In this document: one piece after another, positions 35,954 through 48,491 of the stretch
Layout: each line of letters starts with the position of its first letter
Position numbering within the stretch: position 1 is the first letter of the stretch
Assembly (NCBI GenBank): GCA_022496205.1
Contig: WTXD01000006.1
Location: 186,001 to 250,000, forward strand
From: Gloeopeniophorella convolvens
Lineage: Eukaryota; Basidiomycota; Agaricomycetes; Russulales
Length of the DNA stretch: 64,000 bases
Direction of reading: 5' to 3'
Notes under the pieces: generated by a model
What the model saw: the letters and a program-made list of their open reading frames with translations, nothing else
Database searches by the model: none
Told to the model about the DNA's origin: nothing
Made by a program: the position numbers and the translations under genes

Positions 35954-38188
35954 TTATCCCTTCAACGAGTCCTCGCTTGAGTCAAGGAAGCCTTCCGCTG
36001 CTGCTGCGGGATGTGCCTCGTCACCGCTGGGGAGACTAGACAGTTGCTTCTGCTTCGTGAGCCCACCGGGAAGCGGCTGCGGCGGAGGCGGAGTCTCTCC
36101 TCGCGGCGTGTCAGGCGGAGGCGACGGCGGCTCCTGTGTAGATGTCGATGAGGGCGTGGGCGGGTCATGCTCGTGCCCGTGCACACCATTCGCGCGGGTC
36201 TCTGCCCTGTCCTTCTCCGCCTGAGACAGGTCTATCACGCTGTCGAACGGCTCCTTGAACGCTTCCTCATCTTCGTCCATGGGCTCGTCTTGCTCGAGAT
36301 CGTCGGATGGATCATGTTGACGTGAGGCGTCCTCAGAGAGTGTGCCTGTCAATATGTGTGCGGCGGGCTCTTCATCGTCCCTGTCCTCGTCACTATCATC
36401 CTCGAACATGAGCGCGCCCGAATCACTCATGATACCTGATCCTGGGTGGAACGAGATGCCACCCCCGAGAGTGCCCGTGATCACTTGTGTCAGCTGGTCG
36501 AGGGATGTGGGATTCGGTCCGCCGATTGGGATGGCGCGATCACGAGTAGTGGTGCGGTCGTCGTCGGCATCGCGCTGTAGTGCTTCAACGTTCGCGCGTC
36601 TCGTCCGCCACGACATCAAACGACTAGCCGAGTAGATTTGTGGCGGCCCATCCGGGGTGTCGTAGCCATATTTGTTTGCCACGCGGTCCCTGATCATGGC
36701 ATACCACTCCTCTTCGGTCTTGCCGTTCAGGATGGCAACAATCAGAATCGTCATGTTGTCACATCCAATGCCTTGGGCGCCGTGGGTGTCAGGAGCCAAA
36801 CAATGTTCCATGATGTTTTCACAGATTTTTTCGAGCGGCTTTCCTTGCGCAACTTCGCGGCGAATGAAGTCGACAACTTGCTGCGACTCCAAGCAGTCCC
36901 ATATTCCTGAGATCCCTTTCTAAGACGGAGCGTGGGAAATACTGGTGACTACGCACCATCACAAGCGAGCACGAGAAACTCGTCTTCGTCAGTGATGTCA
37001 TGGACCGTAACATCAGGGTTCGCTGTAATAATCTGCCTGTCCGGTGTGATGGAATAGTTCTTCTTGTACTCGAAGTCACCCAAGGCTCTGGCGAGAGCCA
37101 AGTTTCCTATAAAAAAAAACCCCCATCAGCATATGGGGAACTACCATGACGATCGAGACAAACCGTTCACGCGTCCGTACTCAATATAACCTCCAGCTGC
37201 ATGAATGCGTCTTCTCTCCGCTGTATCGGGGTTAAATGGGGAGCAATGGGGAGCGAGAACGTGACCGACTTTCGTTCCCGGGTTTGTGATCAAAACTTAA
37301 TGGCTTCACTTCTCCCTTGACGCTTAGCACGCTCCGTGAGTCACCAGCGTTCGCCTAGTGGCTTGGTAAGCATGCTGATCGGACATGGTGCGTAACTTGA
37401 CGCATACAACATATATTTTGTTGTCTGCTGTGACTAAAGCGGATATCGCCGTGCATCCTGAGGGGTCTCTGCTGTATGTAGGGTCTGCAGTGGGTCAGCG
37501 AGCGTGCCACGGTCTAGAATGGACCGCCGCGTACCCGCTAGCATATCTTCGTCCGTGCCCAAGAAGGCACGCCTCATGGCATCTTCATAATTTTGTTGAC
37601 GGTACGCCTCTTCCTTAACCAATCGTTTGTGCACGTTCTGTCCAGCGAATCTCGCGACAGAACCGCCTGCAGTGGTGTCAATCAATCCCGAGACAGCCGC
37701 GTAAGATGAGCAACTCCACCGTACCTCCGTGGCCATCATACACGGCAAAGAACGTGTTCGACAGTGCCTCATCATTCCGTTCGTCGAGATCGAGGGCGAC
37801 GGTGTGCGCATCTTCCATGGCTACGAGCGAGAACGGTGTCAGGGGCATGATGCGACGTATGAGAGAAGAGGAAATGGGACTTGGAGCGAAGTACCGAGTC
37901 GCACTGGTGCATCGCAGACATGTTTGAGAGAATGAAAGTGATCAACTCACTTAACCGCCAACCCTGCATCTCGGAAAGGCCATATGCGAACCTGGCGTTT
38001 TTACCAGACTCGGTGTGTTTATCGGTCGCTGCGGATGGCAAAATGGTAAGCTCCACACGAGCAACTGCGTAGTTGAGCGAGATCGTCATAATGACTGACC
38101 TGGGTAAGAGAGGATCTGGCCCTATAGAAGGCAAAAGATGCCGTGAGTGGCTGACGAGATCGTTGGGATCGCGGGAGAGACGCACCAT
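35954..38188 (-). CDS. PP2C-type protein phosphatase (Ptc2/Ptc3-like)
   Basis: A Mn2+/Mg2+-dependent Ser/Thr phosphatase that in yeasts down-regulates stress MAP kinase and checkpoint signalling. The spliced N-terminus is MGQILSYP followed by ATDKHTESGKNARFAYGLSE, MQGWRLTMEDAHTVALDLDE and FFAVYDGHGGG; the Asp/Gly of VYDGHGG bind metal. Later exons give [75 protein letters not shown] and GIGCDNMTILIVAI, with all catalytic acids in place. The C-terminal 200 residues are acidic and Pro-rich (EDDSDEDRDDEEPAAH, SPPPDTPRGETPPPP), as in Ptc2/3. The ATG alone forms the first coding piece (38186-38188); the next exon is only 22 nt. Gly2 after Met makes N-myristoylation plausible, as known for mammalian PPM1A/PPM1B. 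The stop is about 230 nt from the convergent NudC-domain gene. Confidence 0.93.
38100..38121 (-). other. 22-nt micro-exon of the PP2C gene
   Basis: Flanked by an intron of 64 nt (38122-38185, GTGCGT to TATAG) and one of 71 nt (38029-38099, GTCAGT to CCGCAG). It encodes GQILSYP plus one base, completing the canonical MGQ N-terminus of PP2C proteins. Confidence 0.8.
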
Positions 38189-38525
38189 GGCGAGTCAGGT
38201 CGTGTGTCGGGATTCGAGGCTGGGGAGGGAAGTAAGTAGAGGAAAAGAGAAACGGGGGCGAGTGGGGCGGGATGGGCGGGCTAGAAAAAGGCGGTGGCGG
38301 GGTTGAGGGTGTGCTGGTGTGCGTGGAGAGAGTGGGCGTGTGCGGCGGTGGGCAAAGTAGAGCGACGGAATGGGGAAATCGAATCGAATAGATAAAATAA
38401 AATAAAATCAGAGGCAGCGGGCACCGATCCCTGTTTGGCGTTGTGTTGTCTCCGACCTCCACCGGTTTACATTCAAATCAAGATTCCCTACATGTTCCCT
38501 CGTCCTCGCAAACTGCACTGCTACC
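38189..38525. promoter_or_regulatory. PP2C upstream region, G-rich on the plus strand
   Basis: 337 nt between the PP2C start and the stop of the Scm3-like gene, both minus strand. From 38216 to 38350 the plus strand is G/A-rich (for example CGGGGGCGAGTGGGGCGGG), so the PP2C leader or promoter is C/T-rich in sense. Around 38390-38407 there is an AT-rich repeat of AAATA units. No gene. Confidence 0.5.
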
Positions 38526-41256
38526 TCAGCACGGCCCCGGCGTCCTTCCCCGCTCTGCCCTCCTTTCCCCGCTTGCCCTTCCTCTCCCTGTCCCAGTCCG
38601 CGCGCCCTCGGCGCTTACCCCGCGCACCATACCATGTTCATGTCCCCGAGCACGCGCTTGGACCACCGGCGACGGCGACCCTTCGTCTTCTGACGTGCTG
38701 TTTATTTCTGGGGCCTCGTCTAGCTTGAACGAAACCCGGCGCCCACGAGACCTGCTCCGTCCGCGTGACATGCTCCGCTGTACGGGCGATGACCGCCCGC
38801 TATCATCTGGAGGCGATGACGGAGGCAATGTTGCGCGCGACGACGATGACGTATATGGGTACGGGTTCGGGTGGCGCACAGGTGTCTTGAGAGCCGACCG
38901 CAGGCCTCCATCCCTCAAGCTTCCGTGTGCTTGGCTGTGGCTATGGTGTCGTGGTGTCTGAGGCACCCACACGGGCGGAAAAGACTCGCGCTGCTGCTCT
39001 GTGGACTGTGAGTCGTACGGTGGCCACGGAACAGCCTCAGCACCGGCCTGGGGTACGACGCTTCTTCCAATCGCGTAGGTCAAATGGCGTATTGCATGTT
39101 CCAGCAGAGCCTGCGCCTGTGCACCGCCCATCGGAGGGAATGGGCCCGGAGATTGGGCGCCAAATACGGCACCCTCATAGGCGCTCGGTAATGGGTACGG
39201 ATGTGGGGGATAACGTGAAGGGTCTGCCGAAGAGTCTCGATCGTAGGTCGGCATCGACCGAGAACGAGACTGCGGATGTGGATCTCGTGAGCGACTTCGT
39301 CCACGTTCTTCTGTAATCCCGAGATACTCTCAGAAAGTCCTAGCAATAATATAGTGAGCACGCTTACCCGAGTGCCCAGGCCACACTTCTGGTGATGGCG
39401 AGCGCACGGGACTACTGCGCGTCGCACGGCGAGGCGGACTTTGAGTTTGCCGAGATTTGGAACGGGAGCGTCGTTGAGATGGGCCGGCATCGGCATCGGC
39501 GTTTATCCCGCGGGGTGAGGTAGGCAGTGAAGACACGCGCTTGCGCTTGCGCCCTTGGTGGCGCTTTGGCGAGAGAGAACTCCCAGGGAGTTCTGGTCGC
39601 TGTAGGGAAGTGAGTCACTACTGCGAGGACGATGGAAAGTGCTCACATCTACATCAGACGATCTCGGAGACTCAGGCAGCGCGCGACCCTTGCCCTTTCG
39701 GTCGACGGGAGTTGTGGGACGTATAGTCGTTGGAGGTTCGTGGCGATCTGCGGTGGAAACTACCGCAGCTCTTGCCTGCTTGACGGGAAGGGCGGTCTTG
39801 TTCGTCTTGTGGGAGGTGGGTTTTGCGATGAAAGTTTGGTCTCTTTTCTGAGGTTTACGCATGATTACCACCTCGGGAACAAGTTTTGGCTTGGACAGAA
39901 TCTTCTTCGGTTTCCGAGGTATCGAGCCCAGTAGTTGCCTAAGATCCAAGAGAGGAAGATCTTCAGAATGCGAGGAAGCCGGTTTTGGTGGGGAGGATGA
40001 TCGTGGCAGCATGTTTGCTCCAGGGCCTTTATATACTGGGCGAGGTTTGGGTTTGGGGCGTGACGGTGTCGATTGAGGGGATGCATCATGCGCAGCACTC
40101 GACGCAGAGGTGGAGGACCGCGGTGGTGTCTCGAGCTGTTTCGGAACGCTCTTCAGAGATACACTCTTCCGCCGCTCGAAACTTGAATCTGCGATCGGCG
40201 TTACTCGAGGCGGTGACGAGCTAGCTGGCATTGGAGACGAGGGGGGAGCGAGATGAGTTCACTTGTCGGTGAGGATGGAGGGGTGTCAAATATCTCTATT
40301 ACTTCTCGCTCATGGTTGGCTGCCGAAATCGAGGGCTTAGCAACCTCGTACAGGGCATTAGATTCGTCCAGGTCCCAGCCCCCTAGCTCGTCGTCAGAGT
40401 CGGCATCCGCGCGAATGGGCGCGCGAGGACGGCTCATCATGGAGGGCGGTTTTGTCCTGGGTGTTGTCGGCCTGCTCGCGCGTCGCCTGAAGGGTCCCGG
40501 ATCGCTGTGGTCTCCATTAATGGGACTGCTGGCCGCGAAACCTTCCTCCTCCACTTCTTCTATAGAGTCGCCACTATCCGAGGCGAGTTCCCCTTGCCAT
40601 TGGACAACATCCTCGCCATAGTCTTCGTCAAGGGGGCCAAACTCCTCTCGTGTGCGCTTCTCTGCTTCGAGAAACTCCTTCAGATCGTCCTCGTCTTCTG
40701 GGTTTTGGTCGCGCAAGGGCTTGATACGCCTGAGTTGTGCCTCCAATTCTTGTGGGACCGTAGCTCCGTGTGACAACACGTCGATTTCGTCAAGTTCTTC
40801 TTCGCCCTCCGTCTGTGCCCCGCCACCCTCGCTGCTCGCATCATTGTTGGGCTCTTCCGGAAGCGAGATGTCGCCAAAGTTGATCTGAGAGCCGATCCTG
40901 CGCACGACACCACGGTCTTTGAGGATCTTCTCGGAACGTAGATCAATGATATCGTCTTCATCAAGGGGGCGAGCATAGCGCTGCGCGAGGCGTTCCCATG
41001 CGTCCTTCAAGCGCATGGTGTTTTCAAAGCGAGCTTGCTGAAAGTCCACGCTATTGGGATCTCGTGCATTTGTCAAAGAGGAGCTTGAGGAGGGTGTACC
41101 AGCCAGACGTGCACGCTTGGAAGGCGATGGGTGCTCCGGAGGGCGATTCGGAGGTCTTGAGACATGTCGTGAGCCCGGAGGGGAAGCCGAGGGTGTAAAA
41201 AGGGTCAAAGCAGGTGGGCGTTTGTCCACTGGACGTTGGAGTTTGTCAGAGTTCAT
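38526..41256 (-). CDS. Probable Scm3/HJURP-like centromere protein
   Basis: Scm3/HJURP proteins are chaperones that load the centromeric histone H3 variant (CENP-A/Cse4). ATG 41256 begins MNSDKLQRPVDKRPPALTLF. Residues about 70-115 carry the family-like core: DFQQARFENTMRLKDAWERL, AQRYARPLDEDDIIDLRSEK, then ILKDRGVVRRI; the pattern Trp-x-x-(Ile/Leu)-x-x-(Arg/Lys)-Tyr, acidic run, IDL and (V/I)xDRG is what defines Pfam Scm3. A long acidic, probably disordered region follows. Further exons (about 39503-40231, 39330-39536, then 38526-39324) are joined by introns and are rich in Ser, Pro and Arg, with RS-type stretches (SQRRSRSKSRQTQSPPRR, RSMSRGRSRSRGRRVSFKLD) near the C-terminus. Exon order follows splice sites by eye. 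Total near 850 residues, much longer than yeast Scm3 but in keeping with basidiomycete and vertebrate HJURP. Family call moderately strong; orthology not proven. Confidence 0.72.
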
Positions 41257-41757
41257 AGAGGATTTAACCCGTCGATCGGGTCACCAGCCCGTGAGGTCGT
41301 CGGGCCAGCCGCAAGTGAACGTTGTCTGTTCGTGTATCCGCGATCACGTGATGCTATTTATACTTCGTTCGAGCGGCCACAACGCTTCCCCTCCACAAAC
41401 CATCCTCACCTTTCGTGCGTTTGCACTGAAGGCTGCATATACTTCTACTCTCATCCCCAATAAAAGGGGTAAATTCTGAGCGTCAGAATAACAAAAGGCG
41501 CGACAGGATGATGTGGCGACGCGGCGACGCGTGACGTAACGCGTCCATTATGTAAAGACGAGATGTGCCGTGACTTTGTCCTCACTGAACCAGACTGGAC
41601 CTGACCGACCGCCATGTTGTCAATCCGCGTTGCTCGTCCGGATTGATTGTTTGGATGCTTTAGAGGATCATTTGGATCGAAAGCAGGCAGCTATGCCCCA
41701 TTTTACTTGTCTTCGGCTGGTCTGACCTGTTCTTTCTTGACTTTGGCTGTACGACTG
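41257..41757. promoter_or_regulatory. Divergent region between the Scm3-like gene and GH71
   Basis: About 500 nt between outward-facing ATGs. A plus-strand frame upstream of the GH71 ATG is open from a TTG at 41647, but the hydrophobic signal peptide begins at the ATG at 41758, so the upstream codons are treated as leader. No other gene. Confidence 0.5.
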
Positions 41758-43756
41758 ATGCGTGCTGTCGCTCTCCCTTTCACCTCAATCCTTCTATTAG
41801 TTGGCGCTCTACCGCTGAGACCCTGCGGGCGGGGATTTGATGTAGCTGACATCGCTTTTGGCGTGCAGCGCTGCCATCCGCTCAAGCGAGACGCTAGCTT
41901 GTCCATGACAGGATCCCCCATCTTCTATCCATCCACGACACCTTCAGCTCCGACTGTATCGCCAACACCGCCAGCTTACCCGTCGGCCACAGGGACGCCG
42001 ATACTTGATATCCCCCTATCTACATCAGCAGCGACCACCTCCATATTTGCACCCGCATCGCAGGCCTCTCTCTCAAGCTCTAGTGGACGCTCGAAATATG
42101 TCTTTGCGCATCATATCGTCGGGAACACTTTTCCTTACACACTCGAAGATTGGGTTGCCGACATTTCCTTGGCGCATGTCAATGGGATCGATGGGTTTGC
42201 TCTGAACGTTGGCAGTGACAGTTGGCAGCCAGATAGGGTGGCAGACGCGTGCGTCACATGCTACATCTACAGTGTGTTCTGATTGTCCCACTGTCACAGT
42301 TACCAGGCATCGTTGCAATCCGACCTTGACTTCAAATTGTTCATATCCCTCGACATGAGGTGATTGAACTGAATACCTGTTTCAAGGTGCAGCTAACGAT
42401 TTCCACCAGTTCGTTATCTTGCGCGAACCCTGACGACGCAGCTACGCTTCGGGGATTTATCACGCAATATGCGACCCACCCAAATCAGTTCATCTATGAC
42501 ACCCGCGTCTTCGTGTCGTCGTTCTCTGGAGAGAACTGTGCCTTCGGACAAGCCTCGCCTGCGTTGGGCTGGGCTTCTCAATTTACGCAACACTCAGATC
42601 TGACGGGTCAGAATCTGGTGTACTTTGTGCCCTCTTTCTTTGTCGACCCTGGCATGTTCAGCAACTTCACTGGTGTCATAAGCGGTGCCTTGAATGTCAG
42701 TCGTTGATGCATCAATTGCGCTGTCGTTTGCTTACCGTAGCGATCTCAGTGGAATTCTGGTTGGCCAGTTGACCTCACCACGGCGTCCGCCGACTCCGTA
42801 CTTTCTACTGTCGGCAGCAACCTCACTGCACCGTCAAGCGTCGTCACGGATGCGCTGTCTCGGTTTGTTGGCTCCACCCACACGGATGCGCAATACATCG
42901 ACAGTCTCAATGCCATGGCGGGTGACGAAAAGCGCGCATACATGGCTACCGTTTCGCCCTGGTTTTTCACTCACTATAGCCCTCAGTCATTCAACAAGAA
43001 CGTGAGTAGTCAAACGTGCGAGGCTTCCGAAGATCACCCTAATAATAAGGACGAGATTAGTTCATTTATTACACCGATGACCACCTGTACTCCACCCGCT
43101 GGGACTCAATCATCGCAGCTCGCGACGATATTGACCTCGTAGAGGTTCTTACCTGGAACGACTACGGAGAATCGCACTATATCGGTCCCATTGAAGGTGC
43201 TCAGCCTGACAGTCAGGCTTGGGTCGACGGCTTCAATCACACTGGTGAGTTTCTGGCCCCGATCGTGCTGAGAGGTGTCTGATAACGTGGGTAGGGTGGC
43301 TTAGCATGACCAAGTACTACGCTACTGCCTTCAAGGAGGGCCAGTACCCTCAGATAGTCGAGGACAAGGTTTATATGTGGTCGCGCCCACACAGCCGAGA
43401 CGCGCAAGCTCCAGACCCGGTCGGACCCCCATCAAATTTTCAACTAGTGAGTGACCTTCCTCCACTTACACCTATACGCTGACCATGTTCTACAGACAAC
43501 AGATACCCTCTGGGCTGTAGCAATGACGACGGCCCCTGCTGTCGTAACGCTTTCTACGGGACCCGAGAACTCCCAAACATTTTGTGTGCCTTCGGGCATG
43601 AACAAGCTCTCTATCCCGATCGCTCCTGGCGGGATCATGCATGCGACCATCGTGCGAGATGGTCAGACTATCGTCGACTATCAACCGGACGGGTTTGAGT
43701 TCAGCGACGCCCCAGAGACTTACAATTACAATGCGTTCGTTGCTGTGTCCAATTAG
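41758..43756 (+). CDS. Glycoside hydrolase family 71 alpha-1,3-glucanase, secreted
   Basis: GH71 enzymes (mutanases, such as S. pombe Agn1) cut alpha-1,3-glucan of fungal walls. ATG 41758 starts a signal peptide (MRAVALPFTSILLLVGALPL) and a Ser/Thr/Pro linker precedes the domain. Hallmarks are RSKYVFAHHIVGNTFPYTLE, DWVADISLAHVNGIDGFALN, VGSDSWQPDRVADAYQA, DFKLFISLDMSSLSC, ENLVYF-like LTGQNLVYFVPSFFVDPG, NWNSGWPVDLTTASAD and VEVLTWNDYGESHYIGP. The NDYGE segment contains the Asp/Glu pair proposed as catalytic in Agn1. The domain ends QAWVDGFNHTGWLSMTKYYA and MWSRPHSRDAQAPDPVG, followed by a beta-rich accessory part to the stop at 43756. Introns near 42249-42299, 42359-42409, 42695-42748, 43002-43060, 43244-43293 and 43447-43496. 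Roles could be wall remodelling, development or attack on other fungi. Confidence 0.95.
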
Positions 43757-44092
43757 CCTGGTAGTGTATAGTACAGTATGCCTCATAGTTGTATCAGTTG
43801 CTGTCGTATCCCGCTTGTAGCCTGGGCTAATGCGTATGCTCGAGGGTGTGTTGACTATCACGTTGAGTACTTTGTTGCGGAGCCAGGTCGGCAATACAAG
43901 TCGCTGCCAACGGTAAGCGGAGCGGCGCAGCCCAAGGCTCTATAGAGAAACCTTGCGAAGCTTCAGTGTTCGTTCATCAGGAGCAACCTGATCTGATCTA
44001 ATCTTATCTACAACTTTTGTCTCTCACCTCCAACTTCGTCTCCGGACCCCTGCTCGCGTCTCTCTTCGGGATCACGCAAATTCCCTTCCACC
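43757..44092. other. Intergenic between GH71 and DHR1
   Basis: 336 nt with the GH71 3' UTR and DHR1 promoter. The segment 43985-44040 contains short tandem ATCT/ATCTA-like units. No gene. Confidence 0.45.
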
Positions 44093-47000
44093 ATGCAAAA
44101 ACGAGAAAGGTATAATGCGAGAGCGCGAAAGAGCGTAGCTGGCTCCTCACACAAGCGCGAAAAAGGTCGCTCGAAGCAGCAGCAGGCTGCCCCGGATACG
44201 AATGCGGAAATCGTGCAGCTCAAGACCACTGAAGAGAAGGAGTTGGACAGGAAGGAGATACTGAAGCAAGAGGTTGAAACTCTCTACCTGGCACTGTGAC
44301 GGTGCTGATGCATCGTAGCTTCTTGCTCAGTTTCAGTCAAAAGCATCGAGCAAGAAGAGAAAGAGGCTGGAAAAGTACATTGTGCGCACTCTTCTTTCAA
44401 CGCTATTCCTGTAAGCAATTACTCACTTTGCGTGCAGGAGAAAAAGCTGAAGAAAGAGGAGCGCCTTGAGCTCTTCGAGAAGATATCGTGAGGCAACACC
44501 TTGTCGTCTCGGCTCTATGCTTACTCCCTAATGAAGCAAAACCCAAGCCGAATTGCCTAGCACGATAAAACTACATTCGTCGGCTACTCTCGGGTCAGGA
44601 AAATTTTCTACAGCACAGGAGAGACTCGACAGGCTCGAAGACAAGGAAGTTCGGCGCGCCGTTGACTCACGTCAACGAAGAGGGAACCATTTTGCCAATG
44701 TCGCGGAAGATGACAGTGATGAAGATGGAATCATGCAGCCCAATGATGCTCGGGAAGAGAGCGAAGGTGTCGTAGGGGTATCGCCCCGAAATCCATTGGT
44801 CATTGTAGACTCGGCACCAGCAATGACGACGAAGCAGACCGAGCCGAGCGCTGTCGCTGTGGGGGTTGCGCTGCAACGCAACGCTGACGGGTCGGTTGTA
44901 AAACCTACAATCATGAAGAGGAAAGAGAAAGGCGCAAGGGTACGTGCCAAACCACTTCTTCTGGAGCGACTAGCCTACTCTACTGCCAGACCATCTTGCG
45001 GAAGTGGAAGCGACCTCAGCCTGCAGCATTGCCATCCATCGCAAACGATGATTCCGAGTCATCATTTGATAGCTCGGATTCTGCGAATGACGTCTCGGAA
45101 AATGAAGGCGACCCTTCAGAGTCTGATGCGAGCGACCAATCCGAAGATGATGGCTCCGACGTACAGTCCAGCGCGTCCGAGGACGAGTCGTCTGATGACG
45201 CTGACACAACGCCGCCTCCACCACGCAGGAGCGGAGGTTTCAAGCAATGGGCCATGTCTCAATTGAGTGCTGCCAAGGGTTATGTGGCTCCGGTGGAAGA
45301 GGAATCTACACATATTCCAATTCAAGAAGATAGCAACGAGGCAGAACAACCTCCACCCAGGAAGAAGAGGAAAGTTGGCGCCTCAATCACGGGAGAAATG
45401 CGTGGCCCGCTCGGCGAAGACATAGCTCTACCCCCCACATCCCTTGCACAGCACCTAAAGAGCACTGTGACGTCGACGGAGGTCAAGAGAAAGGTGGTTC
45501 TTGTGACTCGCCTCCCTGAAGTTGAGGACGCGAGACTGCTCTTGCCCATCGTGACGGAGGAACAACCAATCATGGAAGCCATATTGCTTAATCCCGTCGT
45601 CGTCGTCTGCGGTGAAACAGGGAGCGGGAAGACAACACAAGTGCCCCAGTTCTTATATGAGGCTGGTTTTGGATCTCCTGACAGCGGTGCGTCGGTTTTC
45701 AAGCTGTGCCATGCCCTGTCCTTTATGTCGTCCTTGTCTTGCAGATAATCCAGGAATGATTGGGGTAACACAGCCACGCCGAGTGGCCGCGATGTCCATG
45801 GCGTCGCGCGTCGCTCACGAACTTTCCCTACCATCGTCGCGCGTGTCGTATCAGATCCGCTATGATGCAACGGTGTCGTCGACAACAGCAGTCAAGTTCA
45901 TGACGGACGGCGTTTTGCTGCGCGAACTCGCATCGGACTTCCTCCTCATCAAGTACTCTGTCATTATTATTGACGAAGCTCACGAAAGGAGCATGAATAC
46001 CGATATTCTGATCGGTGTCCTCAGCCGCGTCGTACGTTTGCGCGAGGACATGTGGAAAGAAGGGAAGGATGGGATAAAGGTCCGTGCGTTGCACGAAGTC
46101 GGCACGAAGTGACTAACTCTTTTCGTAGCCTTTGCGTTTGATCATCATGTCCGCAACACTCCGAGTTAGCGACTTCGTGGAGAATACGACTCTATTCGCT
46201 AGTCCGCCTCCGGTGATCAGTGTTCCAGCGCGCCAACATCCGGTGACCGTTCATTTCAACCGTCGAACCGCATCAGACTATGTAAATGAAGCTGTTCGGA
46301 AAGCCTCCAAGATCCATGCGCGACTTCCTCCTGGTGGTATCCTCATTTTTCTTACCGGCCAAAACGAAATCTCCGGAGTCCGCAGGAGACTGGAGGAGCG
46401 ATATGGCGAGAGGAGCATCGAGGAACGGAAGAAGCGACGGAAGAACACACAACGTAGGCTTGACGCGCAGAACTTTTTTAGAGACAAAGGGGACACGGCC
46501 AGTGTAAAACCCTCACAGTGTGAGATATACGTTGCTGAAAGACGTACACAAGTTGATGTTCGTTCACTAGTTGATGTTGAGGCCGAGGAGATGGATCTTG
46601 GCGACTCGCAACCAGAAGACTTGGCTCTTGATGTAGATGGCCAACCGGATGGGAGCGACGATGTCGACATGGACGCGTTAGACACCGAAGATGAAGACGA
46701 GGCTTTGGGTATTGACGCTGAGGAATCTGACGGTGCGTTGTTCCTTTCTCTTGACTGAACCACCTCAACTTTGTTTTAGTTCCCATGCACATAGTCCCAT
46801 TATACTCCCTTCTTCCTAGCGATAAGCAAATGAAGGTGTTTGAACCGCCACCAGCCGGAACACGCTTAGTAGTTGTCGCAACAAATGTGGCAGAAACGTC
46901 TTTGACAATTCCCGGTATAAGATACGTTATCGACTGTGGAAGAGCAAAGGAGGTATGGGGGTCCATCGTGTGGCTATGGATATGCTGCCTCATGCGAGCT

Positions 47001-48491
47001 GTAGCGCAGGTACGACTTGGCCAATGGTATCCAATCATTTCAAATAAGCTGGACATCCAAAGCATCGGCGTCCCAGCGCGCCGGCCGTGCTGGCCGAACG
47101 GGACCGGGGCACTGCTACAGACTGTACTCCTCAGCAGTCTTCGAAAACTACTTCGATCAGTTCTCGCAACCCGAGATCCTCCGCGTACCTATCGAAGGTG
47201 TTGTCCTGCAGATGAAGTGCATGCACATCGACGCCGTAGCGAACTTCCCATTCCCCACTCCGCCTGACCGTCATTCACTGCGACAAGCTGAGAAGATTTT
47301 GACCCACCTCGGAGCTCTGGAAGCCACACTTGGGACCGCTCTCAACGGTCCTACTGGAGGAAAGATCACCGACCTTGGACGAACAATGTCACTCTTTCCA
47401 TTGTCTCCTCGTTTCTCAAAGATGCTGGTGAGCAGCCGACGGCACGGTTGCTTACCATATGTTATCGTGATCGTTTCTGCAATGTCCGTCGGCGACCCGT
47501 TCCTGCGCGAAGAAGCTTTAGGGGTTGACGATGTCTCTGAGAACGAAGAGGAGTTGAGCCACATCACCAGCGAGAAGATTCGATCGAAGGTGGCCTCCAA
47601 GCTCCGCCGGAGAGCGTATTTTCAATCACAACAGGTACGGACTCCACAATGTTGTTCAAGTGCCCCGATTTAGCCTTGTATCAGCTCCATGCGTCCCTCG
47701 GCAAGTCATCGAGCGACCTATTCAGCATTCTGTCTGTAGTTGGTGCTTATGAATACGCCGGTGGAGGGCAAACCTTTTGTGCAGAGCACTTCGTGAGACC
47801 CAAGGTACGCCATGAAAATGAGCGTGTGGTGCTTCACTGATTGCCCTTAGGCCATGGAGGAGATACGCAAACTTAGGTCCCAAATCAGTAGCATTGTTCA
47901 GACCAACTTCCCTGACATTGACGCCGGCTTCACACCCAAGCTTGCTCCCCCTACGGATCTTCAGGTGAGGCGAGCATGGCATCGTCATCTTGACCACACC
48001 TACTAATGACGCCTTCATTCTGCCTTTGCAGCTTAAAATCCTTCGTCAACTCATAACGTCGTGTTTCATCGACCAAGTCGCTGTCCGTAAAGAACTAGTA
48101 GAGAAAGACAGTGCGACGGGCGTGCAGTACACCACTGCAAACGGTGTGCCATATCGCGCCCTGGGAATAGCTGAGGATGTCTACATCCATCCTTCGTCTG
48201 CTTTTGCGATGCAATCGCCGCCAGACTACATCGTGTATCACGAAGTCGTTCGAACGAGTCAAGTTTGGCTCAAGGGCAAGTACTCGCATCGGCTTAGGGG
48301 ACAGCATTGTACTAACTCCTCGAATAGGCCTCACAGTGATCAATCCCGCTTGGCTGTCATCTCTCGGAAAAGCCTCTTTATGCACCTTCTCGAAGCCGTT
48401 CAAGAACAAAGCGGGGGAACTGATGGTAACGCCGCGGTTTGGTCCCGACGGCTGGGAGCTACCACCAGTGAAAGCAGACACTCAGCAATAA
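44093..48491 (+). CDS. ECM16: DEAH-box RNA helicase DHR1/ECM16 (DHX37-like)
   Basis: This nucleolar ATPase releases U3 snoRNA from pre-ribosomes during 40S maturation. ATG 44093 in CCACCATG starts [20 protein letters not shown]. Early exons give [38 protein letters not shown] and [20 protein letters not shown], then the typical acidic region ([20 protein letters not shown]). Helicase motifs in order: [20 protein letters not shown] (Walker A), [37 protein letters not shown] (DEAH box near 45970), [42 protein letters not shown] and [20 protein letters not shown]. Between motifs IV and V is a long acidic insertion, normal for Dhr1. After the winged-helix/HA2 region the OB-fold part includes [12 protein letters not shown] and the protein ends [20 protein letters not shown] and TAA at 48489-48491. 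It converges with SEN1. Confidence 0.95.

Noticed and set aside
45828..46763. Minus-strand frames (45828-46094, 46278-46763) opposite the DHR1 helicase core
   Set aside because: They are antisense shadows of DHR1 exons that carry intact DEAH helicase motifs.
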